A stretch of 51,265 nucleotides of DNA from Pseudolabrys sp. GTDB taxonomy: Bacteria; Pseudomonadota; Alphaproteobacteria; Rhizobiales; Xanthobacteraceae. Below the pieces are notes generated by a model. The model searched no databases. It had not been told where the DNA came from and saw nothing but the letters and a program-made list of their open reading frames with translations. The DNA lies in assembly GCA_009694265.1 (NCBI GenBank), contig SHVM01000009.1, positions 1-51,265 on the forward strand, read 5' to 3'. The position numbers were made by a program, and so were the translations under genes. Positions 1 to 9,454 of the stretch are shown here, piece after piece (the first letter of the stretch is position 1; each line of letters opens with the position of its first letter).

Positions 1-111
1 GGCCGCTGCCGTAGACTGGCAAAAGATTTCGAAGCGACCATCGCCAGCGCCGTTGCTTGGGCGCTCGTCGCTCACATCCGCATCCTCACGCGCCGGATCG
101 CAAGAGCTTGA
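1..111 (+). pseudogene. 3' end of an IS5-family transposase gene (cut by window edge)
   Basis: Frame 1 is open from the first base to a TGA at 109-111 and encodes 36 residues containing RCRRLAKDFE and ending RILTRRIARA. This matches my knowledge of the conserved C-terminus of IS5-type DDE transposases. The 5' part lies outside the window, so an intact element cannot be told from a remnant. The short palindrome gagtcagactc at 130-140 may belong to the element's terminal inverted repeat. The next gene, mtgA, begins 84 bases later. Confidence 0.7.
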
Positions 112-195
112 GATCAAAGGAAATCATTTTGAGTCAGACTCTTAGTGCCGCAGCGACCGCAATTGGCGGCATAGATGGGTTAAAGTCGCCGGGCC

Positions 196-942
196 ATGTT
201 TCGACCCGATAATAATCGCCCCGGCAAACGGTTAAGCGTTGCCTATGACATGCTGCGGCTGCCACGCGTGGCGCGGCCGCTGCGCGCCACCGTTCTTGCC
301 GTGCTGGTCGTGCTGCTGCTGCCTTACCTGCTCACCCCGCTTTATGCGGTCGTGAACCCGGTTTCCACGGTGATGCTGTGGCGGACCATGACAGCTGAGC
401 GGGTCGAGCGCCACTATGTGCCGCTGGTGCGCATTTCTCCAGCGCTGACGCTGGCGGTGATCATTGCCGAGGATGGCCGTTACTGCAGCCATCATGGCGT
501 GGACTTTAAGGAAATCCGCGACGCCATCGCCGATGCCGACGATCTCGACGATTTGCGCGGCGGCTCCACCATCACCCAGCAACTGGCGAAAAACCTGTTC
601 CTCTGGGGCGGCCGCAGCTTTGTGCGCAAGGCGCTGGAATTGCCGCTGGCGCTATGGATCGATCTGGTGCTGTCGAAGCGGCGGGTGCTGGAGATTTACC
701 TCAACATCGCGGAATGGGGACCCAACGGCGAATTCGGCGTGGAGGCCGGCAGCCGCCGCGCTTTTGGTAAACCGGCGCGCGATTTGTCGCCCTCACAGGC
801 GGCGATGCTGGCCGCGGTGCTGCCGAGCCCCGCCAAGCGCGATGCCCATGCGCCAGGTCCCGGCCTGCGCCGGCTTGCGGGGCTTTATGCCGCCCGCTCC
901 ACGCGCTCGCCCGAGGCCGCCCATTGCGTGCGCAAACCTTAA
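196..942 (+). CDS. mtgA: monofunctional biosynthetic peptidoglycan transglycosylase
   Basis: This is a family GT51 glycosyltransferase that polymerises lipid II into glycan strands at the outer face of the inner membrane. It has no transpeptidase domain. A single membrane anchor spans about residues 31-53. The GT51 signatures follow: EDGRYCSHHGVD, with the catalytic Glu near residue 92, then RGGSTITQQLAKNLFLW and EIYLNIAEWG. The length of 248 residues is usual for stand-alone MtgA (about 230-250). The ATG at 196 places the basic cytoplasmic tail directly before the anchor. It runs co-directionally with rpmF, 95 bases downstream, but functional coupling is not evident. Confidence 0.95.
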   Translation: MFRPDNNRPGKRLSVAYDMLRLPRVARPLRATVLAVLVVLLLPYLLTPLYAVVNPVSTVMLWRTMTAERVERHYVPLVRISPALTLAVIIAEDGRYCSHHGVDFKEIRDAIADADDLDDLRGGSTITQQLAKNLFLWGGRSFVRKALELPLALWIDLVLSKRRVLEIYLNIAEWGPNGEFGVEAGSRRAFGKPARDLSPSQAAMLAAVLPSPAKRDAHAPGPGLRRLAGLYAARSTRSPEAAHCVRKP

Positions 943-1037
943 ACTTTGCCCCCTAGCCTTGGGCTACACCATCCTCTATAAGCCCGGCTTCATATCGAAA
1001 TTTGCCGACATCGCGTTTTCTTGAGGAGTTCCTGTCC

Positions 1038-1223
1038 ATGGCTGTGCCGAAACGAAAAACCTCGCCGTCGCGCCGCGGCATGCGCCGCTCCGCCGACGCG
1101 CTCAAGCGGCCGAGCTATATCGAGGACAAGGATTCCGGCGAACTGCGCCGTCCGCATCACATCGACCTGAAGACCGGCATGTACAAAGGCCGTCAGGTTT
1201 TGAAGGCGAAGACCGAAGCGTAA
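1038..1223 (+). CDS. rpmF: 50S ribosomal protein L32
   Basis: This is a 61-residue basic protein of the large ribosomal subunit. It begins [18 protein letters not shown], the invariant L32 N-terminus, which fixes the start at the ATG at 1038 rather than the in-frame codon at 1002. A gagga ribosome-binding site lies at about 1023-1027. The family's C-terminal part ([16 protein letters not shown]) is present. No CxxC zinc motif is seen, as is usual for alphaproteobacterial L32. A small membrane protein gene follows after 20 bases and is probably co-transcribed. Confidence 0.97.
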   Translation: MAVPKRKTSPSRRGMRRSADALKRPSYIEDKDSGELRRPHHIDLKTGMYKGRQVLKAKTEA

Positions 1224-1243
1224 CGCCGGGAGCAAAGCTGGAA

Positions 1244-1660
1244 ATGTTTCTCATCGGCTTTCCCCTGCTGATCATCCCGTTCGCGATCTACAACATCATC
1301 GCCTTCCTGATGCCGGGCGTGAGCTGGACCGCGGCGTCCACCACCGTGCACATGGTGTCGGGCGGCGACTGGTCGATGTCGGCGGGCGACATGCTGATCG
1401 CGCTTGCCGTCCTGCTGCTGTTCGGCGAGATGATGAAATCGACCCGCATCGGCATCCGCACCGTGGTCGATCATGCGCTGTCGCTGATCCTGTTCCTCGG
1501 CATGATGGTCGAATTCCTGATGGTGAAACAGGCCGCCAGCGCGACTTTTTTCCTGCTGCTGGTCATCAGCTTTGTCGATGTGCTCGGCGGCTTCGCGGTG
1601 ACGCTGCGTTCGGCCCAGCGCGACCTTAACGTCGAAGGCATGCCGCATATTTCGTCCTGA
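1244..1660 (+). CDS. small integral membrane protein of unknown function
   Basis: I do not recognise a named family. The 138 residues are strongly hydrophobic, with about four membrane segments (roughly residues 2-24, 47-62, 76-96 and 98-117) and a short polar C-terminus. It begins 20 bases after rpmF and ends 21 bases before the gamma-glutamyltransferase gene, so it is probably translated from the same message as one or both. No catalytic motif or conserved charged pair in the membrane is visible. The ATG at 1244 is preceded by a purine-rich stretch (gggagc). It is probably an inner-membrane protein; its role is unknown. Confidence 0.8.
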   Translation: MFLIGFPLLIIPFAIYNIIAFLMPGVSWTAASTTVHMVSGGDWSMSAGDMLIALAVLLLFGEMMKSTRIGIRTVVDHALSLILFLGMMVEFLMVKQAASATFFLLLVISFVDVLGGFAVTLRSAQRDLNVEGMPHISS

Positions 1661-1681
1661 TCCCCAATTCCGGAATTTAAA

Positions 1682-3265
1682 ATGAGCCGCGATTTTCAGC
1701 TTCCCGGCCGCTCGCCGGTCATCGCCTGCGACGCCATGGCCGCAAGCTCGCATCCGCTCGCGACACTGACCGCCCTCGACGTGCTGCGCGCCGGCGGCAA
1801 TGCGGCCGACGCCGCGGTGGCCGCTTGCGCGGTGCTCGGCGTGGTCGAGCCGCAAAGCACCGGCATCGGCGGCGATTGCTTCTGCATCATCTCGCAGCCA
1901 GACAAGCCGGTATGGGGCTATAACGGCTGCGGGCGCGCCGGCGCCGCGGCTTCGACCGAGGCGCTGCTCAAGCAGGGCGTCAAAGAAATCGGTGCGACTT
2001 CGGCGCATGCGGTGACGGTGCCGGGCGCCATCGAAGCCTGGGATGTCATCCTCAAGGCCCACGGCCGTTTCGGCCTCGACCGCGCGCTTGGTCCCGCCAT
2101 TCGCTTTGCCGAAAGCGGTTTCCCGGTGGCGTCGCGCATTTCCCATGCCTGGGCCAACATGTTGCCGAAACTCGCCGCCAATCCGGGCGCGGTGCGCAAT
2201 TTCCTGTTCGATGGCCGCGCGCCGCTTGAAGGCGACGTCGTCAAACTTCCGGCGCTGGCCGCGACCATGAAAGCAATCGCGCAAAAAGGGGCGCGCGCAT
2301 TCTACGAAGGTGAAATCGCGCAGGATATGGCCAAGACCCTGGCGGCGCTCGGCTCGTTCCAGACTGAGGCGGATTTCACCGGCCATCGCGGTGAAATCGT
2401 CATGCCCATTTCCACCAATTACCGCGGCCTCGACATTCTCGAATTGCCGCCGAACGGGCAGGGGCTCACCGCGCTGGTGCTGCTCAATATCCTGGAAAAC
2501 TTCGACATGGCGGCGCTGGAGCCGCTCGGTCCCGAGCGCTTTCACATCGTGCTGGAAGCCGCCCGCATGGCCTATGCCGTGCGCGACAGCCATATAGCGG
2601 ATCCGGCTCATATGCGCGTGAAGGTGCCGGACCTGCTCGACAAGGCATTCGCCAAAAAGCTCGCCGGGAAAATCGACCTTGCGTGCCGTACCGCGCTGCC
2701 GTCGGCGCCGACGCCTGACAGCGACACGGTCTATCTGACGGTGGTCGATCGCGATCGCATGGCGGTGTCGTTCATCAACTCGCTTTTTTCCAATTTCGGC
2801 TCCGGCATTTGTACGGAAAAGACCGGCATCATTCTGAACAACCGCGGCGGTTGTTTCGTGGTCGATCCCAAGCATCCGAACACGTTCGGCGCCGGCAAGC
2901 GGCCGATGCACACCATCATTCCTGCGCATGCTATGCGCGACGGACGCTGCGAGATGACCTTCGGCGTCATGGGTTCGCACTACCAGCCCATGGGCCATGC
3001 CCAGGTCGTGCTCAACATGTATGACTACGGCATGGACGTGCAGCAGGCGATCGACGCGCCGCGCATCTTCTTTGAAGGAGACGACACCGTGCCCGAGCGC
3101 GGCGTCGCGCCGGCGACGCTCGAAGGCTTGCGCGCCAGGGGCCACAAACTGGTCACCGCTTCGTCGCCCTGGGGCGGCGGGCAGGCAATCGTCATTGACT
3201 GGAAACGCGGCGTGCTGATCGCGGGCTCGGAGCCGCGCAAGGATGGCTGCGCAATAGGCTACTAG
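1682..3265 (+). CDS. gamma-glutamyltransferase family protein (YwrD type)
   Basis: This is an N-terminal nucleophile hydrolase that removes or transfers gamma-glutamyl groups from glutathione and similar compounds. The 527 residues cover both the large and small subunit regions. The expected self-cleavage site is before Thr349, in the context SDTVYLTVVD. Downstream, NSLFSNFGSGI and NNRGGCF match the small-subunit active site region. No secretion signal is obvious, and the sequence resembles the cytoplasmic YwrD-like subgroup more than periplasmic Ggt, so the natural substrate is uncertain. The stop codon TAG at 3263-3265 adjoins IS630 remnant DNA. The C-terminus (RKDGCAIGY) still looks like a normal family end. 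Confidence 0.9.
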   Translation: MSRDFQLPGRSPVIACDAMAASSHPLATLTALDVLRAGGNAADAAVAACAVLGVVEPQSTGIGGDCFCIISQPDKPVWGYNGCGRAGAAASTEALLKQGVKEIGATSAHAVTVPGAIEAWDVILKAHGRFGLDRALGPAIRFAESGFPVASRISHAWANMLPKLAANPGAVRNFLFDGRAPLEGDVVKLPALAATMKAIAQKGARAFYEGEIAQDMAKTLAALGSFQTEADFTGHRGEIVMPISTNYRGLDILELPPNGQGLTALVLLNILENFDMAALEPLGPERFHIVLEAARMAYAVRDSHIADPAHMRVKVPDLLDKAFAKKLAGKIDLACRTALPSAPTPDSDTVYLTVVDRDRMAVSFINSLFSNFGSGICTEKTGIILNNRGGCFVVDPKHPNTFGAGKRPMHTIIPAHAMRDGRCEMTFGVMGSHYQPMGHAQVVLNMYDYGMDVQQAIDAPRIFFEGDDTVPERGVAPATLEGLRARGHKLVTASSPWGGGQAIVIDWKRGVLIAGSEPRKDGCAIGY

Positions 3266-3391
3266 AGCATGATGCAATTAGGTTGGCGCGTATCCTGCGT
3301 TTTTGAAGTAGTTGGCGCATTCTTGTGGTGAGAAGGCTTGGAGAAGCTGACCGATTGCCGCACAGACGGCGTCGACGGTGCGATCTGCCAT
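3266..3391 (-). mobile_element. 3' remnant of an IS630-family element (transposase C-terminus)
   Basis: Read on the minus strand, 3278 to about 3388 encodes DRTVDAVCAAIGQLLQAF followed by a stretch ending NYFKNAGYAPT and a TAA stop. This is the characteristic C-terminus of IS630-type transposases, which typically end in (N)YxxNAGY. Everything upstream of this in the transposase is missing, and the sequence passes directly into EAL-domain coding sequence at about 3392. IS630 elements insert at TA. A TA occurs inside the TAG stop of the preceding gene at 3263-3264, at the expected outer edge of the element. That the edge is exactly there is inference. Confidence 0.75.
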
Positions 3392-4000
3392 GCCAACGAG
3401 ATCATCCCGGTGGCGGAGCGGCTCGGGCTGGTGCGCATGCTGGATTATCGCGTGCTTGAACTGGTGGTGGGGGAACTCACCGCAGAACCTGCGCTTAACG
3501 CCAGCGTCAATGTTTCGCCGGCCTCCGCCATGGATCCCGACTGGTGGGCGGGCCTCGGCGGGCTGCTGCGCGCCAATTCCGGCGCGGCCGAGCGGCTCAT
3601 CATCGAGATCACCGAGACCGCGGCGATCCAGGATGTCGACGACGCGCGCGGTTTCGTTGCCCGTGTGAAAGATCTTGGCTGCCGCATCGCCATCGACGAT
3701 TTCGGCGCCGGCAATACCTCGTTCCGCAATTTGCGCAAGCTCGGCGTCGACATTGTCAAAATCGACGGCGCCTTCGTGCAGAACATCATGAAGTCGAGCG
3801 ACGACCGCGCCTTCGTGCGCACGCTGGTCGATCTGGCGCGCCGGCTCGGCCTCAAGACCGTCGCCGAATGGGTGCAGGATGAGGAATCGGCCCAGCTCTT
3901 GCTGGGCTTTGGCTGCGATTACCTGCAAGGTCAATTGATCGGGCTCGCCACGCCGGAGCGGCCGTGGCTGGACAAAAAAAATCGCGCCGCGAGTGCGTAA
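3392..4000 (+). pseudogene. 5'-truncated EAL-domain (c-di-GMP phosphodiesterase) gene
   Basis: About 200 residues of an EAL domain are readable, from NEIIPVAERLGLVR through EITETAA, AIDDFGAGNTSF, VKIDGAFV and TVAEWVQDEE to the stop. The N-terminal strand carrying the Glu-Ala-Leu motif, which supplies a metal ligand, is absent, as is any sensor or GGDEF domain. Sequence immediately upstream is the IS630 remnant, so an element insertion followed by deletion appears to have removed the promoter and 5' half. A frame starting at a TTG at 3338 stays open through transposase DNA, but the product would lack a catalytic residue. It is probably non-functional. It converges on phaR, 6 bases away. Confidence 0.8.
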
Positions 4001-4006
4001 AAATTC

Positions 4007-4576
4007 TTATTCCTTATTGCCGAGCTTATCGAGCTTCTTCTGCATCTCGTCGAGCTGCTGCTTGAGCTCGTCCATCTCGCTGGACGAGCCTTGCGGCTTG
4101 TCCGCCGCAGACTTGGCTTGGCCGCGCGCGAAAGGCGCGAACATGGCGAAGGTTTTTTCGAACATTTCCATGTTCCGGCGCACCTGGTCCTCGATCGTTC
4201 CGAAGCCGCCGGCGCCGAAGGCCTGGGTGATCTGCTCGCGGAATTTGCCTTGCTGGCTGGTGAGCGAATCGATCGACTGTTCGAGGAAGCTCGGCACCAG
4301 CATCTGCATGCTGTTACCGTAGAAGCGGATCAACTGCCGCAGGAAGGCGATCGGCAGCAGGCTTTGGCCTTCCTTGTTCTCCTGCTCAAAGATGATCTGC
4401 GCCAGCACCGAGCGGGTGATTTCCTCGCCGGTCTTGGCGTCGAAGACGACGAAATTATCGCCCGCCTTGACCATGGTGGCGAGGTCCTCGAGCGTGACGT
4501 AAGTGCTGGTCCCGGTATTGTAGAGCCGCCGGTTGGCGTATTTCTTGATCGTAATCGGCTCTTTTTCTTCAGCCAT
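4007..4576 (-). CDS. phaR: polyhydroxyalkanoate synthesis repressor PhaR
   Basis: PhaR represses phasin and PHB genes and senses polymer by binding granules. The N-terminal DNA-binding/accumulation domain is clear (residues about 8-70: ITIKKYANRRLYNTGTSTYV, then FVVFDAKTGEEITR). The PHB-accumulation regulatory region follows (LLPIAFLRQLIRFYGNSMQ). The C-terminal 30 residues are charged and predicted to be coiled coil (DELKQQLDEMQKKLDKL). The 189-residue length is normal. It is divergent from phaA across 250 bases, the usual arrangement for control of phaAB. It is convergent with the EAL pseudogene downstream. Confidence 0.95.
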   Translation of the reverse strand: MAEEKEPITIKKYANRRLYNTGTSTYVTLEDLATMVKAGDNFVVFDAKTGEEITRSVLAQIIFEQENKEGQSLLPIAFLRQLIRFYGNSMQMLVPSFLEQSIDSLTSQQGKFREQITQAFGAGGFGTIEDQVRRNMEMFEKTFAMFAPFARGQAKSAADKPQGSSSEMDELKQQLDEMQKKLDKLGNKE

Positions 4577-4738
4577 TTTGATCGCTTATCCCCTGCCCAG
4601 AGCTTGAGCATAGCTGCTTTCGCCACCCGCCTGCCACCGTTTTGTCGCGGCGCGGGAGGCCGCCCGCGCACTGCGGCTTCCCTTGCGGAAAGCTCAAAAA
4701 AGGGCCAATTCTCGCGCTTATCCGTGAGGCGCCCGTCA

Positions 4739-4780
4739 TTGACAGGGCTGCCCGGTCTGCCAAACATGCGGCAGTGCCAT
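4739..4780 (+). promoter_or_regulatory. candidate phaA promoter with overlapping inverted repeat (possible PhaR operator)
   Basis: A TTGACA hexamer at 4739-4744 is followed 17 bases later by aaacat (4762-4767), a weak -10. An inverted repeat ctgcc-N8-ggcag at 4757-4774 brackets that -10. PhaR of other alphaproteobacteria is reported to bind TGC/GCA-rich dyads, so this is a plausible operator; it has not been demonstrated here. The remaining 4577-4738 of the phaR-phaA gap shows no other clear signal. Confidence 0.4.
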
Positions 4781-4814
4781 AAAGGCGGCTGTCTTGCCCC
4801 GCAATCGACGTTAA

Positions 4815-6002
<1,188 letters not shown>

Positions 6003-6076
6003 AAGCGCGAAGACACACCAAGGAAATGTGCGTTGAAAGATAAAAAGAAGAAAAATAACTTTGGGAGGAGTGGGAT

Positions 6077-6802
6077 ATGTCTCGCGTTGCATTGGTTACC
6101 GGCGGCACCCGTGGCATCGGTGCCGCGATCGCCAAGGCGTTGAAGGCGGCCGGCTACAAAGTCGCGGCCAATTACGGTGGCAACGACGCAGCAGCGCAGA
6201 AATTCAAAACGGAAACCGGCATTCCGGTGTTCAAATGGGACGTTTCGTCCTTTGAGGCCTGCGAAGCCGGTGTCAAAAAAGTCGAGGCCGAACTGGGCGC
6301 AATCGAGGTGCTGGTCAATAATGCCGGCATCACGCGCGACGCCATGCTGCATCGCATGAAGCCGGAGCAGTGGACCGAAGTCATCGCCACCAATCTCGGC
6401 TCGCTGTTCAACATGAGCCGGCAGGTGATCGAGGGCATGCGAACGCGCAAGTTCGGCCGCATCGTCAACATCTCTTCGATCAATGGTCAGAAGGGCCAGA
6501 TGGGCCAAACCAATTATTCCGCCGCCAAGGCCGGCGAGCTCGGCTTCACCAAGGCGCTGGCGCAGGAAGCCGCGCGCGCCGGCATCACCGTGAACGCCAT
6601 TTGCCCGGGCTACATCAACACCGAGATGGTGCAAGCGGTGCCGAAGGATGTGCTGGAGAAGTCGATCCTGCCGCTGATTCCGATCGGCCGCCTGGGCGAA
6701 CCGGAAGAGATCGCGCGCTGCGTGGTGTTCCTGGCCTCCGACGAGGCCGGCCTGATTACCGGCTCGACGCTTTCGGCCAATGGCGGGCAGTATTTCGCGT
6801 AG
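6077..6802 (+). CDS. phaB: acetoacetyl-CoA reductase
   Basis: This short-chain dehydrogenase reduces acetoacetyl-CoA to (R)-3-hydroxybutyryl-CoA with NADPH, the second PHB step. The nucleotide-binding motif TGGTRGIGAAIA is at residues 8-19. NNAG is present, and the catalytic Ser and the YSAAKAG (YxxxK) motif follow in the order expected. QKGQMGQTNYSAAKAG is typical of PhaB rather than FabG. The 241-residue length is normal. A gggaggag ribosome-binding site lies just upstream of the ATG. It ends 3 bases before the convergent beta-propeller gene. Confidence 0.96.
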   Translation: MSRVALVTGGTRGIGAAIAKALKAAGYKVAANYGGNDAAAQKFKTETGIPVFKWDVSSFEACEAGVKKVEAELGAIEVLVNNAGITRDAMLHRMKPEQWTEVIATNLGSLFNMSRQVIEGMRTRKFGRIVNISSINGQKGQMGQTNYSAAKAGELGFTKALAQEAARAGITVNAICPGYINTEMVQAVPKDVLEKSILPLIPIGRLGEPEEIARCVVFLASDEAGLITGSTLSANGGQYFA

Positions 6803-6805
6803 CGA

Positions 6806-7741
6806 TTAGAAAAACCCCACCGATTCGCATCCCGTTCCGGCTTTGAAGCTGTGCTTGGTGCGCCGCTGCGGGATATCGATGACGTGCATCGATCCGTCGC
6901 CCTGGCAGCCGACGAACAGTTCATCCCCGCGAAATGCGAAATCCATCGGCTCGCTGCCGACTGGCACAGCTGTCTGCGCGCCGAATGAAGCGTCGATCAA
7001 GCTCACCATGTTGCTGTTCAGGCTGCTGACGACGACCAGGCGACCATCGGGGGAATAGCGCGCGATCTGGGCTGCCTTCGGCACGCCTTCGAGACGCACC
7101 TCGCGGGTGACTTTCCCGGCCGCCGTGTCGATCAGGAATAAGACTGGCGCTTCGTCGCTGACCGCGACCACCGTGCGGCCGTCATTGGAGACGGCGATGC
7201 CGGCAAGCGCCTGCGGGGTCTTGATCTTGCCCAGCAGTTTGCGGTTCGGCACATCGATCACCGAGACCGTGGCGTCTTCCTCGTTGTCGGTGTAGAGCCG
7301 CTGCCCGTCGGGCGCGATGGCGAGCCGGTGACCGTTGGTCGAACCGCTCTCGATGGTGTCGATCATCTTGTTGGTTTTCGGATCGATCACCGCCACCACC
7401 GCACTGTTTTCGCAGGTGATGTAGGTCAGCCCATCGGCGCCCAGCCTGACCGTGTGCGGCGCGCTATAGGGGCGCAGGTCGATGTCGCCGGCACGCTTGC
7501 GTTTGAGCAGATCGATGACATGCAGCACGTGTCCGGGGTTTGGGTTGCGGCCGTGGATGCCGTCGCCGAAGATTGGAACATAGGCCAGCCTGGTTTCCGG
7601 GATCACAAGCAATTCGTGAACGGTGCGCTGGAAGCCCTCGATCACAGTCTCCGTTTCATAAGTTTGCGGATTGAGAAACAGGATTTTGCAGCCGATTTTG
7701 TCGACCGCGATCATGCCGCGCACGGCGCTTGAGCTTGTCAT
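6806..7741 (-). CDS. YVTN-type beta-propeller repeat protein
   Basis: The 311-residue protein consists of repeated blades with the pattern (V)xVIDxxxxK, for example AVIDPKTNKMIDTI, VSVIDVPNRKLLGKI, LFLIDTAAGKVTREV and HVIDIPQRRTKHS, so it should fold as a seven-bladed propeller. No signal peptide is seen from the chosen start, so it is probably cytoplasmic. The start ATG at 7741 overlaps the stop of the class II aldolase gene (ATGA, 7738-7741), which argues for translational coupling and against a longer reading from 7807. Function is unknown. The partner genes suggest a role in small-molecule (possibly sugar-acid or aldehyde) metabolism. Confidence 0.85.
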   Translation of the reverse strand: MTSSSAVRGMIAVDKIGCKILFLNPQTYETETVIEGFQRTVHELLVIPETRLAYVPIFGDGIHGRNPNPGHVLHVIDLLKRKRAGDIDLRPYSAPHTVRLGADGLTYITCENSAVVAVIDPKTNKMIDTIESGSTNGHRLAIAPDGQRLYTDNEEDATVSVIDVPNRKLLGKIKTPQALAGIAVSNDGRTVVAVSDEAPVLFLIDTAAGKVTREVRLEGVPKAAQIARYSPDGRLVVVSSLNSNMVSLIDASFGAQTAVPVGSEPMDFAFRGDELFVGCQGDGSMHVIDIPQRRTKHSFKAGTGCESVGFF

Positions 7742-8526
7742 CGCTTGGCCTTCGATTTGCGTTTGGCTGGGGCTGTTTTTGCGGGTTTGGCCTTCGGCAT
7801 GCGCCAATTGCCTTCCGCCTTGTCGAGCCGCACCGACCAGTATTCCCAGGCGCGCGCGACCGGGCCCGGCCGCAGATTATATTCGCCGGCGAGATCTGTC
7901 TCGGCGGCGGTGAGCGGCGACACATTGCCGAGACCGTGTGCCTGGATCTGCATTGCCGCGTTGCGCGCCGTGTAGATGGTGCGGAACGTGAGTTCCTCGA
8001 GCGTCGTGCCGGCCACCGTTGCACCATGCCGGCGCATCAGCACGATCCAGTTAGGGCCCAAAGCGCGCGCCAGCGAGGCGCCTTCCTCGGGCTTGGCCAC
8101 GATCAGATTGGTGTCGCCGAAGTCATCGCGGCTGTCCCAGAACGGCACCTTCGCGCCCAGCGTCGCGCCGAGATGATAGACGGCTTTCAGCTCCATGCCG
8201 GAAATGCAGAACGGCAGGATCGACGGCGCGTGATGGTGGCAGACCGCCATCACCTCCGGCCGTGCCTTGTAGATTTCGCCGTGGATGACACGCTCGCCAT
8301 AGAGTCGCATCTCGACCGGCTTGACGATCTGCGAATCGAGCGTGAATTCGAGAATATCCTCCGCCTGCACCAGCTCCGGCCCGCGCGAATACGACATCAG
8401 ATAGCGGCCCGGATCGGCCGGATGCCGCATGGTGACGTGGCCGAAGGCATCGAGCACGCCTTCGTTGGCGATCATGCGGTTGGCGCGCGCGAGCAGCTCG
8501 CGGGCGGCGTCGAGTTTGCTTGGCAC
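7738..8526 (-). CDS. class II aldolase/adducin family protein
   Basis: The fold is that of the zinc-dependent L-fuculose/L-ribulose-phosphate aldolase or epimerase superfamily. Expected metal ligands are visible in CHHHAPS and in the later RRHGATV. The family N-terminus LLARANRMIANEGVLDAFGHVTMRHP is intact, and the acidic residue in GEIYKARPEV is in place. The C-terminal 20 residues are Lys/Ala-rich. The protein has 262 residues, longer than simple sugar-phosphate aldolases and typical of the broad decarboxylase/aldolase subgroup. Its substrate cannot be told from sequence. It lies 23 bases downstream of gloB and overlaps the beta-propeller gene by 4 bases. Confidence 0.87.
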   Translation of the reverse strand: MPSKLDAARELLARANRMIANEGVLDAFGHVTMRHPADPGRYLMSYSRGPELVQAEDILEFTLDSQIVKPVEMRLYGERVIHGEIYKARPEVMAVCHHHAPSILPFCISGMELKAVYHLGATLGAKVPFWDSRDDFGDTNLIVAKPEEGASLARALGPNWIVLMRRHGATVAGTTLEELTFRTIYTARNAAMQIQAHGLGNVSPLTAAETDLAGEYNLRPGPVARAWEYWSVRLDKAEGNWRMPKAKPAKTAPAKRKSKAKR

Positions 8527-8549
8527 CGGCGTTCTCCCTGCTCTTTGGC

Positions 8550-9317
8550 CTAGAACTTGTTCTTCCGCGCGCGGATTTCGGCGAACACCTGCGCCGGCTG
8601 TTTGCCCGTCATGCCGATGCTGGCCGCGACCTCCGGCAGATCGGCACGCAGGAAGGGGTTCGCCAGTTTCTCATCGCCGATGGTGACGGGAATCGTCGGC
8701 TTGCCTTGCGCGATCTGCTCCTTTACCTGCGCTTCGCGCGCGGCCAGCGCCGCATTATTCGGCTCGATGGTGCGCGAGAATTTTATATTGGCGGCGGTGT
8801 ATTCATGCCCGCAATAAATCCTGGTGTCGTCCGGCAGATCGCGCAATTTGGTGAGCGAGCGCCACATCATTCCGGGCGTACCTTCGATCACGCGGCCGCA
8901 GCCGATGGAGAACAGCGTGTCGCCCACGAAGGCGAGCTTGGCGGCGTTAAACCAATAAGAAATGTGGCCATTGGTGTGGCCCGGCGTCTCGATCACATTG
9001 GCGGAAAGTTTGCCGACCGACACCTTGTCGCCCTCGCGTACGGTCAGGTCCACCGCCGGAATCTTCTCGGCTTCCGCCGCCGGCGCCACCACGCGGCATT
9101 TGTATTTTTCTTTCAGCTCTATGATGCCGTCGGTGTGGTCGGCGTGGTGATGGGTGACCAGGATGTCGGTGAGTTTCCAGCCGGTGGCCTTGAGCGCGGC
9201 CTCGACGGCAGCCGCTTCCGGCGCATCGATGGAGGCGGTGGCCCCGCTTTCCGGGTCATGCAGCAGCACCCCGTAATTGTCTTTCAGGCAAAGAAACAGG
9301 CGGGTTTCCGCAGGCAT
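8550..9317 (-). CDS. gloB: hydroxyacylglutathione hydrolase (glyoxalase II)
   Basis: This metallo-beta-lactamase-fold enzyme hydrolyses S-lactoylglutathione to lactate and glutathione, the second step of methylglyoxal detoxification. The dinuclear metal motif THHHADHTDG is at residues 55-64, with further ligands in ETPGHTNGH, VGDTLFS and CGHEYT. The C-terminal glutathione-binding segment (NPFLRAD) is conserved. The length of 255 residues is typical. It is first in a three-gene minus-strand operon with the class II aldolase and beta-propeller genes. It is divergent from a methyltransferase gene, an arrangement I recall from related genomes. Confidence 0.96.
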   Translation of the reverse strand: MPAETRLFLCLKDNYGVLLHDPESGATASIDAPEAAAVEAALKATGWKLTDILVTHHHADHTDGIIELKEKYKCRVVAPAAEAEKIPAVDLTVREGDKVSVGKLSANVIETPGHTNGHISYWFNAAKLAFVGDTLFSIGCGRVIEGTPGMMWRSLTKLRDLPDDTRIYCGHEYTAANIKFSRTIEPNNAALAAREAQVKEQIAQGKPTIPVTIGDEKLANPFLRADLPEVAASIGMTGKQPAQVFAEIRARKNKF

Positions 9318-9454
9318 AGGCTTGATCCTTGGGCTTGATCTTCTTGAACGAATGTCAACGGCGTTAACCGTACCACGCGGATGAATTGCCGTGTATGTGG
9401 CAGGCGTGAAGAGAGCTACGCGATTTGGCGCGGCCTTCGTGCTAAATTCGGCGC

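Noticed and set aside
1193-3277. A 694-residue open frame on the minus strand
   Set aside because: It is antisense to the clear gamma-glutamyltransferase gene and rpmF/membrane gene region, is rich in His/Arg, and has no recognisable domain. Long mirror frames are common in GC-rich genes.
3338-4000. EAL-domain protein as a functional gene from the TTG at 3338
   Set aside because: The first 18 residues are IS630 DNA read backwards and the EAL motif with its metal-binding Glu is missing.
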